Shown here piece by piece: positions 8,520 through 16,635 of a stretch of 64,000 bases of DNA. Position 1 is the stretch's first letter, and every line of letters starts with the position of its first letter. The stretch is from NCBI RefSeq assembly GCF_014638275.1, contig NZ_BMFJ01000001.1:2592338-2656337 (forward strand). The letters run 5' to 3'. The translations under genes were made by a program, and so were the position numbers. The notes beneath the pieces are model-generated. The model had not been told where the DNA came from. It did not search any database and saw only the letters and a program-made list of their open reading frames with translations. Source of the DNA: Primorskyibacter flagellatus. Lineage in GTDB: Bacteria > Pseudomonadota > Alphaproteobacteria > Rhodobacterales > Rhodobacteraceae.

Positions 8520-9368
8520 ATGCAGACCGATACCGAACAGGGCTACCACTACCACGTCATCCGCCGCGCGATCGAAGAGATCGACGCCGCGGACGCCCCC
8601 CTGTCGCTGGACGCGCTGGCAGGCCGGATGGGAATGAGCCCGGCGCATTTCCAGCGTGTCTTCTCGGCCTGGGTCGGGGTCAGTCCGAAACGGTTCCAGC
8701 AATACCTCGCCCTTGGCCATGCCAAGGCATTGCTGGCGGAACGGTTCTCTACTCTGGAAGCGGCGGCAGGGGCCGGTCTTTCGGGCGGCGGGCGGCTGCA
8801 CGACCTGTTCCTGAGGTGGGAGGCGATGAGCCCCGGCGATTTCGCGAAGGGCGGCGCGGGGCTGACGATCTGTTACGGCTGGCTCGAGTCGCCATTCGGG
8901 GAGGCGCTGGTGATGGGGACGGACAAGGGGCTCTGCGGGATCGGGTTCGTCGGAGAGGCGGGGCGGGACGCGGTATGGACGGATCTTGCCGGGCGCTGGC
9001 CGGCCGCCACGCTGATCGAGGACCCGGAGGCGCTGCGCCCTTGGGCGGAAGCCGCCTTCGGACGGACGGGCGAAACCCGTCTGCACATGATCGGCGCCCC
9101 GTTCCAGATCAAGGTGTGGGAGGCGCTGCTGCGCATCCCCTCGGGGCAGGTCACGACCTATGGCGAAATCGCGAAGAGCATCGGATCGCCCAAAGCCGTC
9201 CGCGCAGTCGGTACCGCGGTCGGGCGCAACCCGGTCAGTTGGCTGATCCCCTGCCACCGTGCCATACGTTCGACCGGGGGTCTGGGCGGTTACCACTGGG
9301 GTCTGCCGGTCAAACGCGCCATGCTGGCCTGGGAATCCGCGCGCGCCGAGGGCATCGCGGCGGAGTAG
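8520..9368 (+). CDS. Ada-like AraC-type regulator fused to O6-methylguanine-DNA methyltransferase
   Basis: This 282-residue protein joins two domains of Ada. Residues about 12-110 are an AraC-type helix-turn-helix pair (LSLDALAGRMGMSPAHFQRVF). Residues about 115-275 are a suicide alkyltransferase with RIPSGQVTTYGEIA, AVGTAVGRNPVSWLIPCHR and acceptor Cys245, followed by GGLGGYHWG. It should transfer methyl groups from O6-methylguanine to Cys245. The N-terminal zinc domain of E. coli Ada, which senses methylphosphotriesters and switches the protein to an activator, is absent. How it senses damage or controls transcription is therefore unclear. AAAGGATC precedes the ATG. Confidence 0.92.
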   Translation: MQTDTEQGYHYHVIRRAIEEIDAADAPLSLDALAGRMGMSPAHFQRVFSAWVGVSPKRFQQYLALGHAKALLAERFSTLEAAAGAGLSGGGRLHDLFLRWEAMSPGDFAKGGAGLTICYGWLESPFGEALVMGTDKGLCGIGFVGEAGRDAVWTDLAGRWPAATLIEDPEALRPWAEAAFGRTGETRLHMIGAPFQIKVWEALLRIPSGQVTTYGEIAKSIGSPKAVRAVGTAVGRNPVSWLIPCHRAIRSTGGLGGYHWGLPVKRAMLAWESARAEGIAAE

Positions 9369-9393
9369 GCCGCACATCGGCGGCGAACCGCTT

Positions 9394-9419
9394 GGAACTT
9401 TTTCGTGATCCGAATGGTT
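9394..9419 (+). promoter_or_regulatory. candidate EcfG-type (general stress) promoter
   Basis: GGAAC (9394-9398), 17 bases, then GGTT (9416-9419), about 64 bases before the lipoprotein start. The alphaproteobacterial EcfG consensus is GGAAC-N16/17-CGTT, so the -35 is perfect and the -10 core differs at one base. A second, perfect match lies at 22548-22573. Not every member of this family carries EcfG, so this remains a prediction. Confidence 0.35.
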
Positions 9420-9482
9420 TTGACTAAGTCGCCGGAATATCCGTTCCTGCGCACCTGTGTGAACGACCTATTGAGGCACTTT

Positions 9483-10160
9483 ATGACCCCGACCCTTTCC
9501 GCGCCCGCCGGCCGCCGCGTGACCCGCCCGCTGCTTGCGCTGACCGCCACCGCCCTGCTGCTGACAACCGCCTGCACCGAAACGCAGATGAACGACGGCC
9601 AGCAGAACACCCGCGCCGGGGTTGCCGGCGGTGCCGCCCTCGGTGCCCTGACCGGGGCCATCGTGTCCAAGGACAAGGGCAAGGGCGCGATCATCGGGGC
9701 CACCGTCGGTGCAATCGCCGGGGGAACCTACGGCAGCTATCTCGACAAGCAGGAAGCGGCGCTGCGCGGCCAGCTTGGCAGCAACGTGCAGATCGTGAAC
9801 ACCGGCGACCGGCTGATCGTAACCATGCCGCAGGACATCCTGTTCGCCACCGACAGCGCCTCGCTTCGTCCTGACCTGACCGGAGACCTTGTGGCCGTGG
9901 CGCGCAGCCTGAACGAATATCCCGCGACAACCGTGCAGGTGGTCGGCCACACCGACAACACCGGTGCCGCGGCCTACAACCAGCAGCTGTCGGCGCGCCG
10001 GGCGAACACCGTCGCCTCCGTGCTGATCCAGAACGGCGTGTCCGCAGGGCGCGTGCAGTCCTTCGGGCGGGGCGAAGACCAGCCGCGCGCATCCAACCTG
10101 ACGCCGGAAGGCCGGGCGCAGAACCGCCGGGTGGAAATCGTCATCCTGCCGACCGGCTGA
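9483..10160 (+). CDS. OmpA family lipoprotein with glycine-zipper segment
   Basis: A 225-residue outer membrane-associated lipoprotein. After a basic start and hydrophobic core the lipobox LTTAC puts the lipidated Cys at about residue 31. Residues 44-85 form a glycine-rich zipper (GVAGGAALGALTGAI ... GATVGAIAGGTYGSYL) like that of YiaD/OmpA-type lipoproteins. Residues about 115-225 form the OmpA peptidoglycan-binding domain, with FATDSASLRPD, VVGHTDNTGAAAYNQQLS and a C-terminal NRRVEIVI. It probably anchors the outer membrane to murein. The ORF runs 26 codons upstream, but ATG 9483 starts the signal peptide. A strong terminator follows. Confidence 0.92.
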   Translation: MTPTLSAPAGRRVTRPLLALTATALLLTTACTETQMNDGQQNTRAGVAGGAALGALTGAIVSKDKGKGAIIGATVGAIAGGTYGSYLDKQEAALRGQLGSNVQIVNTGDRLIVTMPQDILFATDSASLRPDLTGDLVAVARSLNEYPATTVQVVGHTDNTGAAAYNQQLSARRANTVASVLIQNGVSAGRVQSFGRGEDQPRASNLTPEGRAQNRRVEIVILPTG

Positions 10161-10201
10161 CCGGCTGACCTGCCGCCAACGGACCGCGCAGCCTGTATAC
10201 A

Positions 10202-10229
10202 CCCCGCCACAATCCGTGGCGGGGTTTTT
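10202..10229 (+). terminator. intrinsic terminator after the OmpA-type lipoprotein
   Basis: A nine-base-pair perfect stem (CCCCGCCAC paired with GTGGCGGGG) with a five-base loop is followed by five T. It begins 41 bases after the stop codon of the lipoprotein gene and separates it from the next transcription unit. Confidence 0.93.
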
Positions 10230-10336
10230 GTTTTCATTCATAAATTTCTGGTACGGTGACCGCAATCTAAACGCAATGTCCCCATAGTAAGGACAAAGCC
10301 CCCCGGTACACAGGCATTGTCCGGAGACCAAATACA

Positions 10337-11350
10337 GTGCCAACGCAGTCGCTCTACTTCTTCGATCTCTCGTATATCTCGACGGATGATCCGGACGGGT
10401 TCAGCAACAATGGCGGCTACCAGTTCGACCTCAATGTCAACACCGTGACCATCGCGCCGGGCGCGACGGAGACCCCGCTTTCGGTCGACGACGACGATAC
10501 CTTTTTCGACGACGACGACCTCGGGCAGACGCTGAACGGGCCGCATACCCTGAACGGAACCGGCTATCCCTCGGGCACGATCATCGAATCCGAGTACGTC
10601 CTGACCGTCCGCGACAGCGACAACAACGACTACACCCTGCAGTTCATCTCGGTGAACAATGACGCCTTCGACATCGTCGGCTTTGTCATCCAGGGACCGA
10701 ACCCGCCGTTCGGTGAGGCGCTGACGATCGTCGGGCGGGCCGACAACACGACCGGCACCCATTCCTACGCGACCTCCTCTCCTGCCTGTTTCGCGCCGAA
10801 CGCCCGGATCGAGACGCCGCGCGGGCATGTGCGGGCGGGGCAACTGCGCGCGGGCGACGAGGTCTGCCTGGCCGACGGCGGTGTGGCGCGGGTGGCACTG
10901 GTGCTGAAAAGCCGGGCAGAGGACACGGAGGATCCGGATCGCTGGCCGGTCCGCATCCGAGCCGATGCGCTCGGTCCCGGATGCCCAAAAAACGATGTCG
11001 TCCTGTCGCCGCAGCACCGGGTCTACGTGCCGGCGCTGCAGGCGCTGGTGCCCGCGCGGGCGCTGACCTTCCTGCCACGGGTCGGTCCCGTGAAGGACGG
11101 GTCGGTGCGCAAACTGGTTCACATCGTGCTGCGGACACATGAGGTGCTGGTAGCCGACGGAATGCCCTGCGAAAGCTTCTGGCCCGGCGCCATGGCGCTG
11201 GCGCAGTTGCCGGAGGCCTCACGCCATAGGGTTGCCGCGATCATGGGCCCGGCGCCGGAGCGCGCGGCGCCCTTCCTGAAGGTCCGGCAGGCCATCGCGG
11301 CGCTTGGCGATCCGGATGCGCAACCGGCGTCCGGCGCGCTGGCCGCCTGA
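10337..11350 (+). CDS. Hint domain-containing protein
   Basis: A 337-residue protein of a type common in roseobacters. Residues 1-148 are an acidic, Asp-rich region (SVDDDDTFFDDDDLG at 49-63) with a beta-strand-like pattern and no recognisable fold, typical of secreted calcium-binding proteins lacking an N-terminal signal. Residues 150-300 form a Hint (hedgehog/intein) domain: nucleophile Cys151 in CFAPNARIETPRG, LSPQHRVYV with His227, and HEVLVADGMPCESFWPG near the end. There is no C-terminal extein Asn/Ser-type junction, so self-cleavage rather than splicing is conceivable. GTG start with a weak ribosome site. The biological role is unknown. Confidence 0.8.
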   Translation: MPTQSLYFFDLSYISTDDPDGFSNNGGYQFDLNVNTVTIAPGATETPLSVDDDDTFFDDDDLGQTLNGPHTLNGTGYPSGTIIESEYVLTVRDSDNNDYTLQFISVNNDAFDIVGFVIQGPNPPFGEALTIVGRADNTTGTHSYATSSPACFAPNARIETPRGHVRAGQLRAGDEVCLADGGVARVALVLKSRAEDTEDPDRWPVRIRADALGPGCPKNDVVLSPQHRVYVPALQALVPARALTFLPRVGPVKDGSVRKLVHIVLRTHEVLVADGMPCESFWPGAMALAQLPEASRHRVAAIMGPAPERAAPFLKVRQAIAALGDPDAQPASGALAA

Positions 11351-11353
11351 CGG

Positions 11354-11713
11354 TCAGGACCCCCGGTAGGTCGAAAAGCTGAACGGCGAAAGGAGGAGCG
11401 GCACGTGATAATGCGCTTCCGGATCGGACATGCCGAAGCGGATCGGGATGAGGTCGAGGAACAGCGGATCCGCTCCCGCCTGGCCCGTCGCGCGCAGGTA
11501 GTCGCCCGCGTGGAACAGCAGTTCGTATGTGCCGGTACGGAAGGCAGAGGCGGGCAGCACCGGCCCCTCCGTCCGCCCGTCGGCATCGGTCACGGTGTCG
11601 GCCAGCAGGGTGCGGTCGTCGCCGTCGATCCGGTGCAGCGTCAGCCGCATGCCCTCGGCCGGGCAGCCGCGCGCTGCATCCAGCACATGAGTGGAAAGGT
11701 AGCCTTCGGGCAT
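11354..11713 (-). CDS. uraH: 5-hydroxyisourate hydrolase
   Basis: A 119-residue transthyretin-like protein. It starts EGYLSTHVLDAARGCPAEGM, carrying the family His, and ends in the diagnostic tetrapeptide YRGS, with HYHVPLLLSPFSFSTY before it. The enzyme hydrolyses 5-hydroxyisourate, the product of uricase, to OHCU. The frame runs 27 codons further upstream into the divergent puuE gene; ATG 11713 begins the conserved protein and leaves a 79-base divergent promoter region. The next enzyme, OHCU decarboxylase, is the C-terminal half of the divergently transcribed puuE product. Confidence 0.95.
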   Translation of the reverse strand: MPEGYLSTHVLDAARGCPAEGMRLTLHRIDGDDRTLLADTVTDADGRTEGPVLPASAFRTGTYELLFHAGDYLRATGQAGADPLFLDLIPIRFGMSDPEAHYHVPLLLSPFSFSTYRGS

Positions 11714-11792
11714 CGCGGGTCTCCGGATTTGGTCTTGCGCCTCGGTGGATTGCGGCATGAGATTGCCCCGCACCCCGGAAGGAGACAAGCCC

Positions 11793-13214
11793 ATGACCCG
11801 TTATCCGCGCAATCTGATCGGCTATGGCCCGACGCCTCCGGATGCGGCGTGGCCGGGCGGGGCGAAGATCGCGCTGTCCTTCGTGCTGAATTACGAAGAG
11901 GGCGGGGAGAACAATATCCTGCATGGCGATCCGGCGTCCGAGGCCTTCCTGTCCGAGATCATCGGCGCGGTGCCCTTCCAGGGGCAACGGCACTGGAACA
12001 TGGAGTCGATCTACGAATATGGCGCGCGGGCGGGGTTCTGGCGGCTCCACCGGCTGTTCAGCCGGCTCGGGGTTCCGATCACCGTCTACGGCGTGGCCGA
12101 GGCGCTGGCCCGCAGCCCCGAACAGGTTGAGGCGATGCAGGCTGCGGAGTGGGAGATCGCCTCACACGGGCTCAAGTGGATCGAACACAAGGAGATGACC
12201 GAGGCGGAGGAGCGTCGCCAGATGGCCGAGGCCGTGCGCCTGCATGAAGAGGTCACCGGCGCGCGCCCGACCGGCTGGTACACCGGGCGCTGTTCGATGA
12301 ACACCGTGCGCCTGGCGGCGGAAATGGGGTTCGACTGGGTATCGGACGCGATCGACGACGACCTGCCCTACTGGCTGGAGGTCGAGGGCACGGACCGGCA
12401 TCAGCTGGTCATTCCCTATACGATGGACGCCAATGACATGCGGTTCGCGGTCCCCGCCGGGTTTTCGACCGGGGAGGAATTCTTCACCTACCTCAAGGAT
12501 TCCTTCGACTGCCTGTATCGGGAGGGTCAGGAAGGCTCGGCCAAGATGATGTCCATCGGCATGCATTGCCGACTGCTTGGCAGGCCGGGGCGGATCGAGG
12601 GGCTGCGGCGGTTCCTCGACTACGCGCGTGGCCATGACGGCGTTTGGTTCGCCACGCGGGAGGATATCGCGCGGCACTGGTCTTATGCGCATCCGCCGGC
12701 GACGCGGGCGATGGTGCCCTCGCGGATGGAGCGGGACGCGTTCGTCGCGGCCTTCGGGTCGGTCTACGAGCATTCGCCCTGGGTGGCAGAGCGTGCCTTC
12801 GCGCTGGAGCTTGGCCCGGCCCATGACCGCCCGGCGGGGCTGGCAAATGCCATGGCGCGGGTCTTCCGGACGGCGACGGAGGAAGAGCGGCTTGCGGTGC
12901 TCGTGGCCCACCCCGACCTAGCCGGCAAGCTCGCGGCAGCGAAACGGCTGACCGCGGAAAGCACGGCGGAGCAGGCCTCTGCCGGGCTGGACGCGCTGAC
13001 GGATGCGGAACGCGCCGCCTTCGAGGCGCACAACACGGCCTATACGGAAAAGTTCGGTTTCCCCTTCATCATCGCGGTGAAAGACAATACGAAGCAGTCG
13101 ATCATGGCCGCCTTCGAAACCCGGCTGGCCCATGACCGCGCCACGGAGTTCGCCGCCGCCTGCGGCCAGGTCGAACGGATCGCGTGGCACAGGCTGAGGG
13201 ATCTGCTGGCTTGA
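11793..13214 (+). CDS. puuE: PuuE-type allantoinase fused to OHCU decarboxylase
   Basis: The 473-residue protein is a two-enzyme fusion. Residues 1 to about 310 are a polysaccharide-deacetylase-fold allantoinase of the PuuE type (NYEEGGENN, WNMESIYEYGARAGFWRLHR, GWYTGRCS), which opens the allantoin ring without the classical dinuclear metal site. Residues about 315-473 are an OHCU decarboxylase (UraD) with AHPDLAGK (catalytic His), STAEQASAGL and KFGFPFIIAV. Together they carry OHCU to (S)-allantoin and on to allantoate. AAGGAGA precedes the ATG; an earlier in-frame start adds only 16 unconserved residues. The stop overlaps the TTG of the next gene. Confidence 0.93.
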   Translation: MTRYPRNLIGYGPTPPDAAWPGGAKIALSFVLNYEEGGENNILHGDPASEAFLSEIIGAVPFQGQRHWNMESIYEYGARAGFWRLHRLFSRLGVPITVYGVAEALARSPEQVEAMQAAEWEIASHGLKWIEHKEMTEAEERRQMAEAVRLHEEVTGARPTGWYTGRCSMNTVRLAAEMGFDWVSDAIDDDLPYWLEVEGTDRHQLVIPYTMDANDMRFAVPAGFSTGEEFFTYLKDSFDCLYREGQEGSAKMMSIGMHCRLLGRPGRIEGLRRFLDYARGHDGVWFATREDIARHWSYAHPPATRAMVPSRMERDAFVAAFGSVYEHSPWVAERAFALELGPAHDRPAGLANAMARVFRTATEEERLAVLVAHPDLAGKLAAAKRLTAESTAEQASAGLDALTDAERAAFEAHNTAYTEKFGFPFIIAVKDNTKQSIMAAFETRLAHDRATEFAAACGQVERIAWHRLRDLLA

Positions 13215-14035
13215 CGACCGAATACTACACGCCCCATGGCGGACTGCCCGGACAGGGCGAAGAACTTTACGCCCCGGCGCGGTTCACCCCCGCCTACGCG
13301 ATCATACCGGCCGCCTGCATGAGCGATATCGTGACCTCGGCCCTGCCGGGGTGGGGCAACACGCGGGCCTGGATCCTTGCCCGGCCGCTGTCGGGTTTTG
13401 CCGAGACCTTCGCGCAGCTGATCGTGGAGGTCGGCGTGGGCGGCGGATCGAACGATCCGGAACCGTCGAAACGGGGCGAGGGCGTGATCTTCGTCACCGA
13501 CGGGATCCTGACCCTGCGGGTGGAAGGGGCGGAGCATCGGCTGACGCCCGGCGGCTACGCCTACCTTCCGCCGGGCTGCCAGTGGCAGGTGCGCAACCAG
13601 ACGGATCATACGGTCAGCTTTCACTGGATCCGCAAGCGCTACATTCCCGCGCCCGGCACCGCCGCGCCCCTGCCCTTCGTCACACATGACCGGCTGCACG
13701 ACCCGGTGGCCATGCCCGAGACAGAGGGCAAGTGGGCGACGACGCGGTTTGTCGACCCGCTGGACATGCGCCACGACATGCACGTCAACATCGTGACCTT
13801 CCAGCCGGGCGGGCGCATTCCCTTTGCCGAGACGCATGTGATGGAACATGGGCTTTACGTGCTGTCGGGCACCGGGCGCTACCTGCTGAATACCGACTGG
13901 GTCGATGTCGGACCGGGCGATTTCATGTGGTTGCGCGCCTTCTGCCCGCAGGCCTGTGTGGCGACGGGCAACGCGCCGTTCCGCTATCTGCTTTACAAGG
14001 ACGTGAACCGGCATCCGAGGCTCGGGATCACATGA
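13211..14035 (+). CDS. allE: (S)-ureidoglycine aminohydrolase
   Basis: A 274-residue bicupin of the YlbA/AllE family, which releases ammonia from (S)-ureidoglycine to give (S)-ureidoglycolate. Cupin 1 spans about 70-135 (GVIFVTDGILTLRVEG, GGYAYLPPGCQW). Cupin 2 spans about 190-255 with the likely metal ligands in FAETHVMEHGLYVLSGTG and a following His/Glu/Gln pattern. It starts at a TTG whose last two bases begin the TGA of puuE-uraD, and its own TGA overlaps the ATG of allA, so the three genes are translationally coupled. Older annotation of this family as allantoicase is not supported by the cupin fold. Confidence 0.9.
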   Translation: MTTEYYTPHGGLPGQGEELYAPARFTPAYAIIPAACMSDIVTSALPGWGNTRAWILARPLSGFAETFAQLIVEVGVGGGSNDPEPSKRGEGVIFVTDGILTLRVEGAEHRLTPGGYAYLPPGCQWQVRNQTDHTVSFHWIRKRYIPAPGTAAPLPFVTHDRLHDPVAMPETEGKWATTRFVDPLDMRHDMHVNIVTFQPGGRIPFAETHVMEHGLYVLSGTGRYLLNTDWVDVGPGDFMWLRAFCPQACVATGNAPFRYLLYKDVNRHPRLGIT

Positions 14036-14511
14036 TCCGGGCGCGTCCCCTCACGGCCGGGGCCTTTGCACCCTTCGGCGACGTGCTGGAGTGCGGGCCG
14101 GGAGAGGTGCGGGCGATCAATGCCGGGATGTGCGACCGGTTCCACGACCGGGCGCGGATGGATTTCGGCCCCGGCGGGCGGGCGGGGATCAGCCTGTTCC
14201 GCGCGAAACCCCGCGCCCTGCCCTATCGCTGCGATCTGCTGGAGCGGCATCCGGAGGGGTCGCAGGCCTTCATCCCGATGTCGGAGGCCCCCTGGCTTGT
14301 CATCGTTGCGCCCGACGACGGCGGGCGACCCGGCGTGCCACTCGCCTTTCTGCCCGCGCCCGGACAGGGCGTGAACCTGCTGCGCAACACCTGGCACGGG
14401 GTGCTTACGCCTTTGGCAGAACCGGGGCTGTTCGCGGTGATCGACCGGATCGGGGATACCGCGAACCTGGAAGAATGCTTCCTTGATGAGGCTTTCACTG
14501 TAACCTCCTGA
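14032..14511 (+). CDS. allA: ureidoglycolate lyase
   Basis: A 159-residue AllA protein, a cupin-like homodimer that splits (S)-ureidoglycolate into glyoxylate and urea, the last step of the ureide route encoded here. Family marks are PLTAGAFAPFGDVLE at the start, SLFRAKPRALPYRCDLLERH, GSQAFIPMSEAPWLVIVAP and NLLRNTWHGVLTPL, where the His sits in the active site. The ATG overlaps the preceding stop (ATGA). The permease gene follows after 46 bases, where a short GC hairpin precedes its ribosome site. Confidence 0.94.
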   Translation: MIRARPLTAGAFAPFGDVLECGPGEVRAINAGMCDRFHDRARMDFGPGGRAGISLFRAKPRALPYRCDLLERHPEGSQAFIPMSEAPWLVIVAPDDGGRPGVPLAFLPAPGQGVNLLRNTWHGVLTPLAEPGLFAVIDRIGDTANLEECFLDEAFTVTS

Positions 14512-14557
14512 GCCAGCCCCTCCGGTCAGAGGGGGGCGCAACGGACAGGACGGGACA

Positions 14558-15913
14558 ATGACGGACACATCACTCGGGACGCCGGAACAGCTTCGCGACC
14601 CCAACTATATGCCCCCCATAGGCAAGGCGGTGCCGCTTGGCATTCAGCACGTGCTGGCGATGTTCGCGTCCAACGTCACACCGGCGATCATTGTTGCGGG
14701 GGCTGCGGGGTTCGGCTTCGGGTCGGATCAGGGGGCGCTCGGCTTTCCGGACATGACCTACATGATCCAGATGGCGATGCTCTTCGCCGGGATCGCCACG
14801 CTGTTCCAGTCCATCGGCTTCGGCCCCGTCGGGGCGCGGCTGCCGATCGTGCAGGGGACGTCTTTCGCGTTCCTGCCGGTGATGATCCCCGCGGTCGCGG
14901 GCGGCGGACCCGAGGCAATGGGCGGGCTGATGACCGGCGTGGTCATCGGCGGGATTTTCCACTTCTGCCTCGGCACCTTCATCGGGAAACTGCGCTTTGC
15001 GCTGCCGCCGCTGGTCACGGGGCTGATCGTCCTGATGATCGGGCTGGCGCTGCTGAAGGTCGGGATTCAATACGCCGCCGGGGGTGTTCCGCTGCTTGGC
15101 AAGCCGGAGTTCGGGTCGCTCGCCATGTGGTTTCCGGCACTGGTGGTGATCGTGGTCTCGCTGGCGCTGAGCTTCTTCGCGAAGGGGCTCTTGTCGGTTG
15201 CGGCGGTGCTGGTCGGGCTGGTCGCGGGTTATGTCGTGGCGTTGCTCATGGGGCAGGTGAATTTCGCGAACGTGGGCCGGGCGGCCCTGTTCGACCTGCC
15301 GATGCCGTTCAAGTGGGGCCTTGATTTCAACGCGGCGATCATCCTCGGCATGTGCTTCATGGCGGTAATCTCGGCCATCGAGACGGTCGGCGACGTGTCG
15401 GGGATCACCAAGGGCGGCGCGGGGCGCGAGGCAACGGATACGGAGATTTCGGGCGCGACCTTCGCGGACGGGCTGGGCACGGCGGTGGCAGGGATCTTCG
15501 GCGGGCTGCCCAACACCTCGTTCAGCCAGAATGTCGGCCTGATCTCCATGACCAAGGTGATGAGCCGGGGGGTCGTCACCATCGGCGCGATCTTCCTGAT
15601 TGTCTGCGGGCTGGTGCCGAAATTCGGCGCCATCGTGTCGACCATCCCGATCAACGTGCTGGGCGGGGCGGTCATCGTCATGTTCGGCATGGTGGCGGCG
15701 GCCGGGGTGACGATGCTGTCCGACGTGACGTGGACCCGGCGCAACATGGTGATCTTCGCAATTTCCCTGTCGGTCGGGTTCGGGCTGCAACTGGAGCCGA
15801 CGGCCTTGCAGCACCTGCCGAACACCGCGCAGATCCTGCTGACCTCGGGCCTGCTGCCCGCGGCGGGTCTGTCGATTGCGCTGAACCTGCTGCTGCCCGA
15901 CGATCTGGAGTAG
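14558..15913 (+). CDS. NCS2 family purine (urate/xanthine) permease
   Basis: A 451-residue inner membrane symporter of the nucleobase-ascorbate family. About 14 membrane segments are visible, starting with GIQHVLAMFASNVTPAIIV. The family signature is SQNVGLISMTKVMSRG near residue 325 (QNxGxxxxT), and AISAIETVGD supplies the conserved Glu of helix 8. Position at the end of the ureide cluster makes urate or xanthine the likely substrate, taken up with protons. The exact preference depends on a few residues and is not decided here. Confidence 0.9.
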   Translation: MTDTSLGTPEQLRDPNYMPPIGKAVPLGIQHVLAMFASNVTPAIIVAGAAGFGFGSDQGALGFPDMTYMIQMAMLFAGIATLFQSIGFGPVGARLPIVQGTSFAFLPVMIPAVAGGGPEAMGGLMTGVVIGGIFHFCLGTFIGKLRFALPPLVTGLIVLMIGLALLKVGIQYAAGGVPLLGKPEFGSLAMWFPALVVIVVSLALSFFAKGLLSVAAVLVGLVAGYVVALLMGQVNFANVGRAALFDLPMPFKWGLDFNAAIILGMCFMAVISAIETVGDVSGITKGGAGREATDTEISGATFADGLGTAVAGIFGGLPNTSFSQNVGLISMTKVMSRGVVTIGAIFLIVCGLVPKFGAIVSTIPINVLGGAVIVMFGMVAAAGVTMLSDVTWTRRNMVIFAISLSVGFGLQLEPTALQHLPNTAQILLTSGLLPAAGLSIALNLLLPDDLE

Positions 15914-15947
15914 GCACGGGTGCGGGGTGCCGGGCTGAGGGCCCGGC

Positions 15948-16505
15948 CTACCGGAGCGATGCGCGCGTCGCAGACAGGATGTCGTCGGCGAGGCCGGGAT
16001 CATCTGTCGCGCGGGCCAGCACCAGAGCGCCGACCATGGCGGACAAATGACGCAGCGCCTCGTCGCGCGGTGTGTCCGGCGCGGTCAGTAGGGCCACACT
16101 CTCCTCGATTGCACTGGTAAAGGCGGCCCGGACCGGCGCGGGCTGGCGCGGCGCTTCGGAGGCGAGCGCGGCGAAGGCGCATCCCTCGGCCCGCATTCCG
16201 GCGTGCTGGGGCGACAGATACCAAGCGGCCAGCGCGGCGGCGGGCGTGATGTCCTTGCCCTGCCCCGCGGTTGCAATCACCCCGGACCATTTCTCGCGGT
16301 TGCCGGCCAGCGCGGCTTCGGTCGCCTCGGCTGCCAGTGCCGCCTTGTCCTCGAACTGCTTGTAAAAGCCGCCGTGGGTCAGACCGGCGGCCTTCATCAG
16401 GGCAGCGACGCCGATCCCATCATAGCCATTTTCCCGAAAAAGACGCGATGCGGTGTCCACAACACTCTTCCGGTTCTGCTCTGCGACTTCGCGACTGACG
16501 CGCAT
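15948..16505 (-). CDS. TetR/AcrR family transcriptional regulator
   Basis: A 185-residue repressor. Residues 10-55 form the TetR DNA-binding domain (NRKSVVDTASRLFRENGYDG, ALMKAAGLTHGGFYKQFEDK). The rest is a helical ligand-binding domain without obvious identity. ATG 16505 is chosen because AAAGGGG precedes it at 6-7 bases; an upstream ATG would add ten residues. It is divergent from an alpha/beta hydrolase gene, and an inverted repeat in the shared promoter region is a plausible operator for both genes. An NemR-like regulator is a possible closer relative. Confidence 0.9.
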   Translation of the reverse strand: MRVSREVAEQNRKSVVDTASRLFRENGYDGIGVAALMKAAGLTHGGFYKQFEDKAALAAEATEAALAGNREKWSGVIATAGQGKDITPAAALAAWYLSPQHAGMRAEGCAFAALASEAPRQPAPVRAAFTSAIEESVALLTAPDTPRDEALRHLSAMVGALVLARATDDPGLADDILSATRASLR

Positions 16506-16541
16506 GGTTCGCCCCTTTAAGATTTCGATCATCATCTAATC

Positions 16542-16572
16542 TTGACGCCATTTAGATTGCAATCATAATCTA
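16542..16572 (+). promoter_or_regulatory. promoter with overlapping inverted-repeat operator
   Basis: TTGACG (16542-16547) and CATAAT (16564-16569) are 16 bases apart, each one base from the sigma70 consensus, and direct transcription toward the hydrolase gene. The inverted repeat TAGATT-N8-AATCTA (16553-16572) covers the -10 box. A protein bound there would block the promoter, so the divergent TetR protein is the obvious candidate. Confidence 0.6.
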
Positions 16573-16635
16573 TATTCGATCCCGAGTCGCAGCGTGCTGT
16601 GGCTGTCGGGAGCGGACAGACAGAAAGGATTCCCC

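Noticed and set aside
13184..13211. Earlier upstream start for the ureidoglycine aminohydrolase
   Set aside because: It would lie inside the OHCU decarboxylase domain; the TTG overlapping the puuE stop gives normal coupling and full family length.
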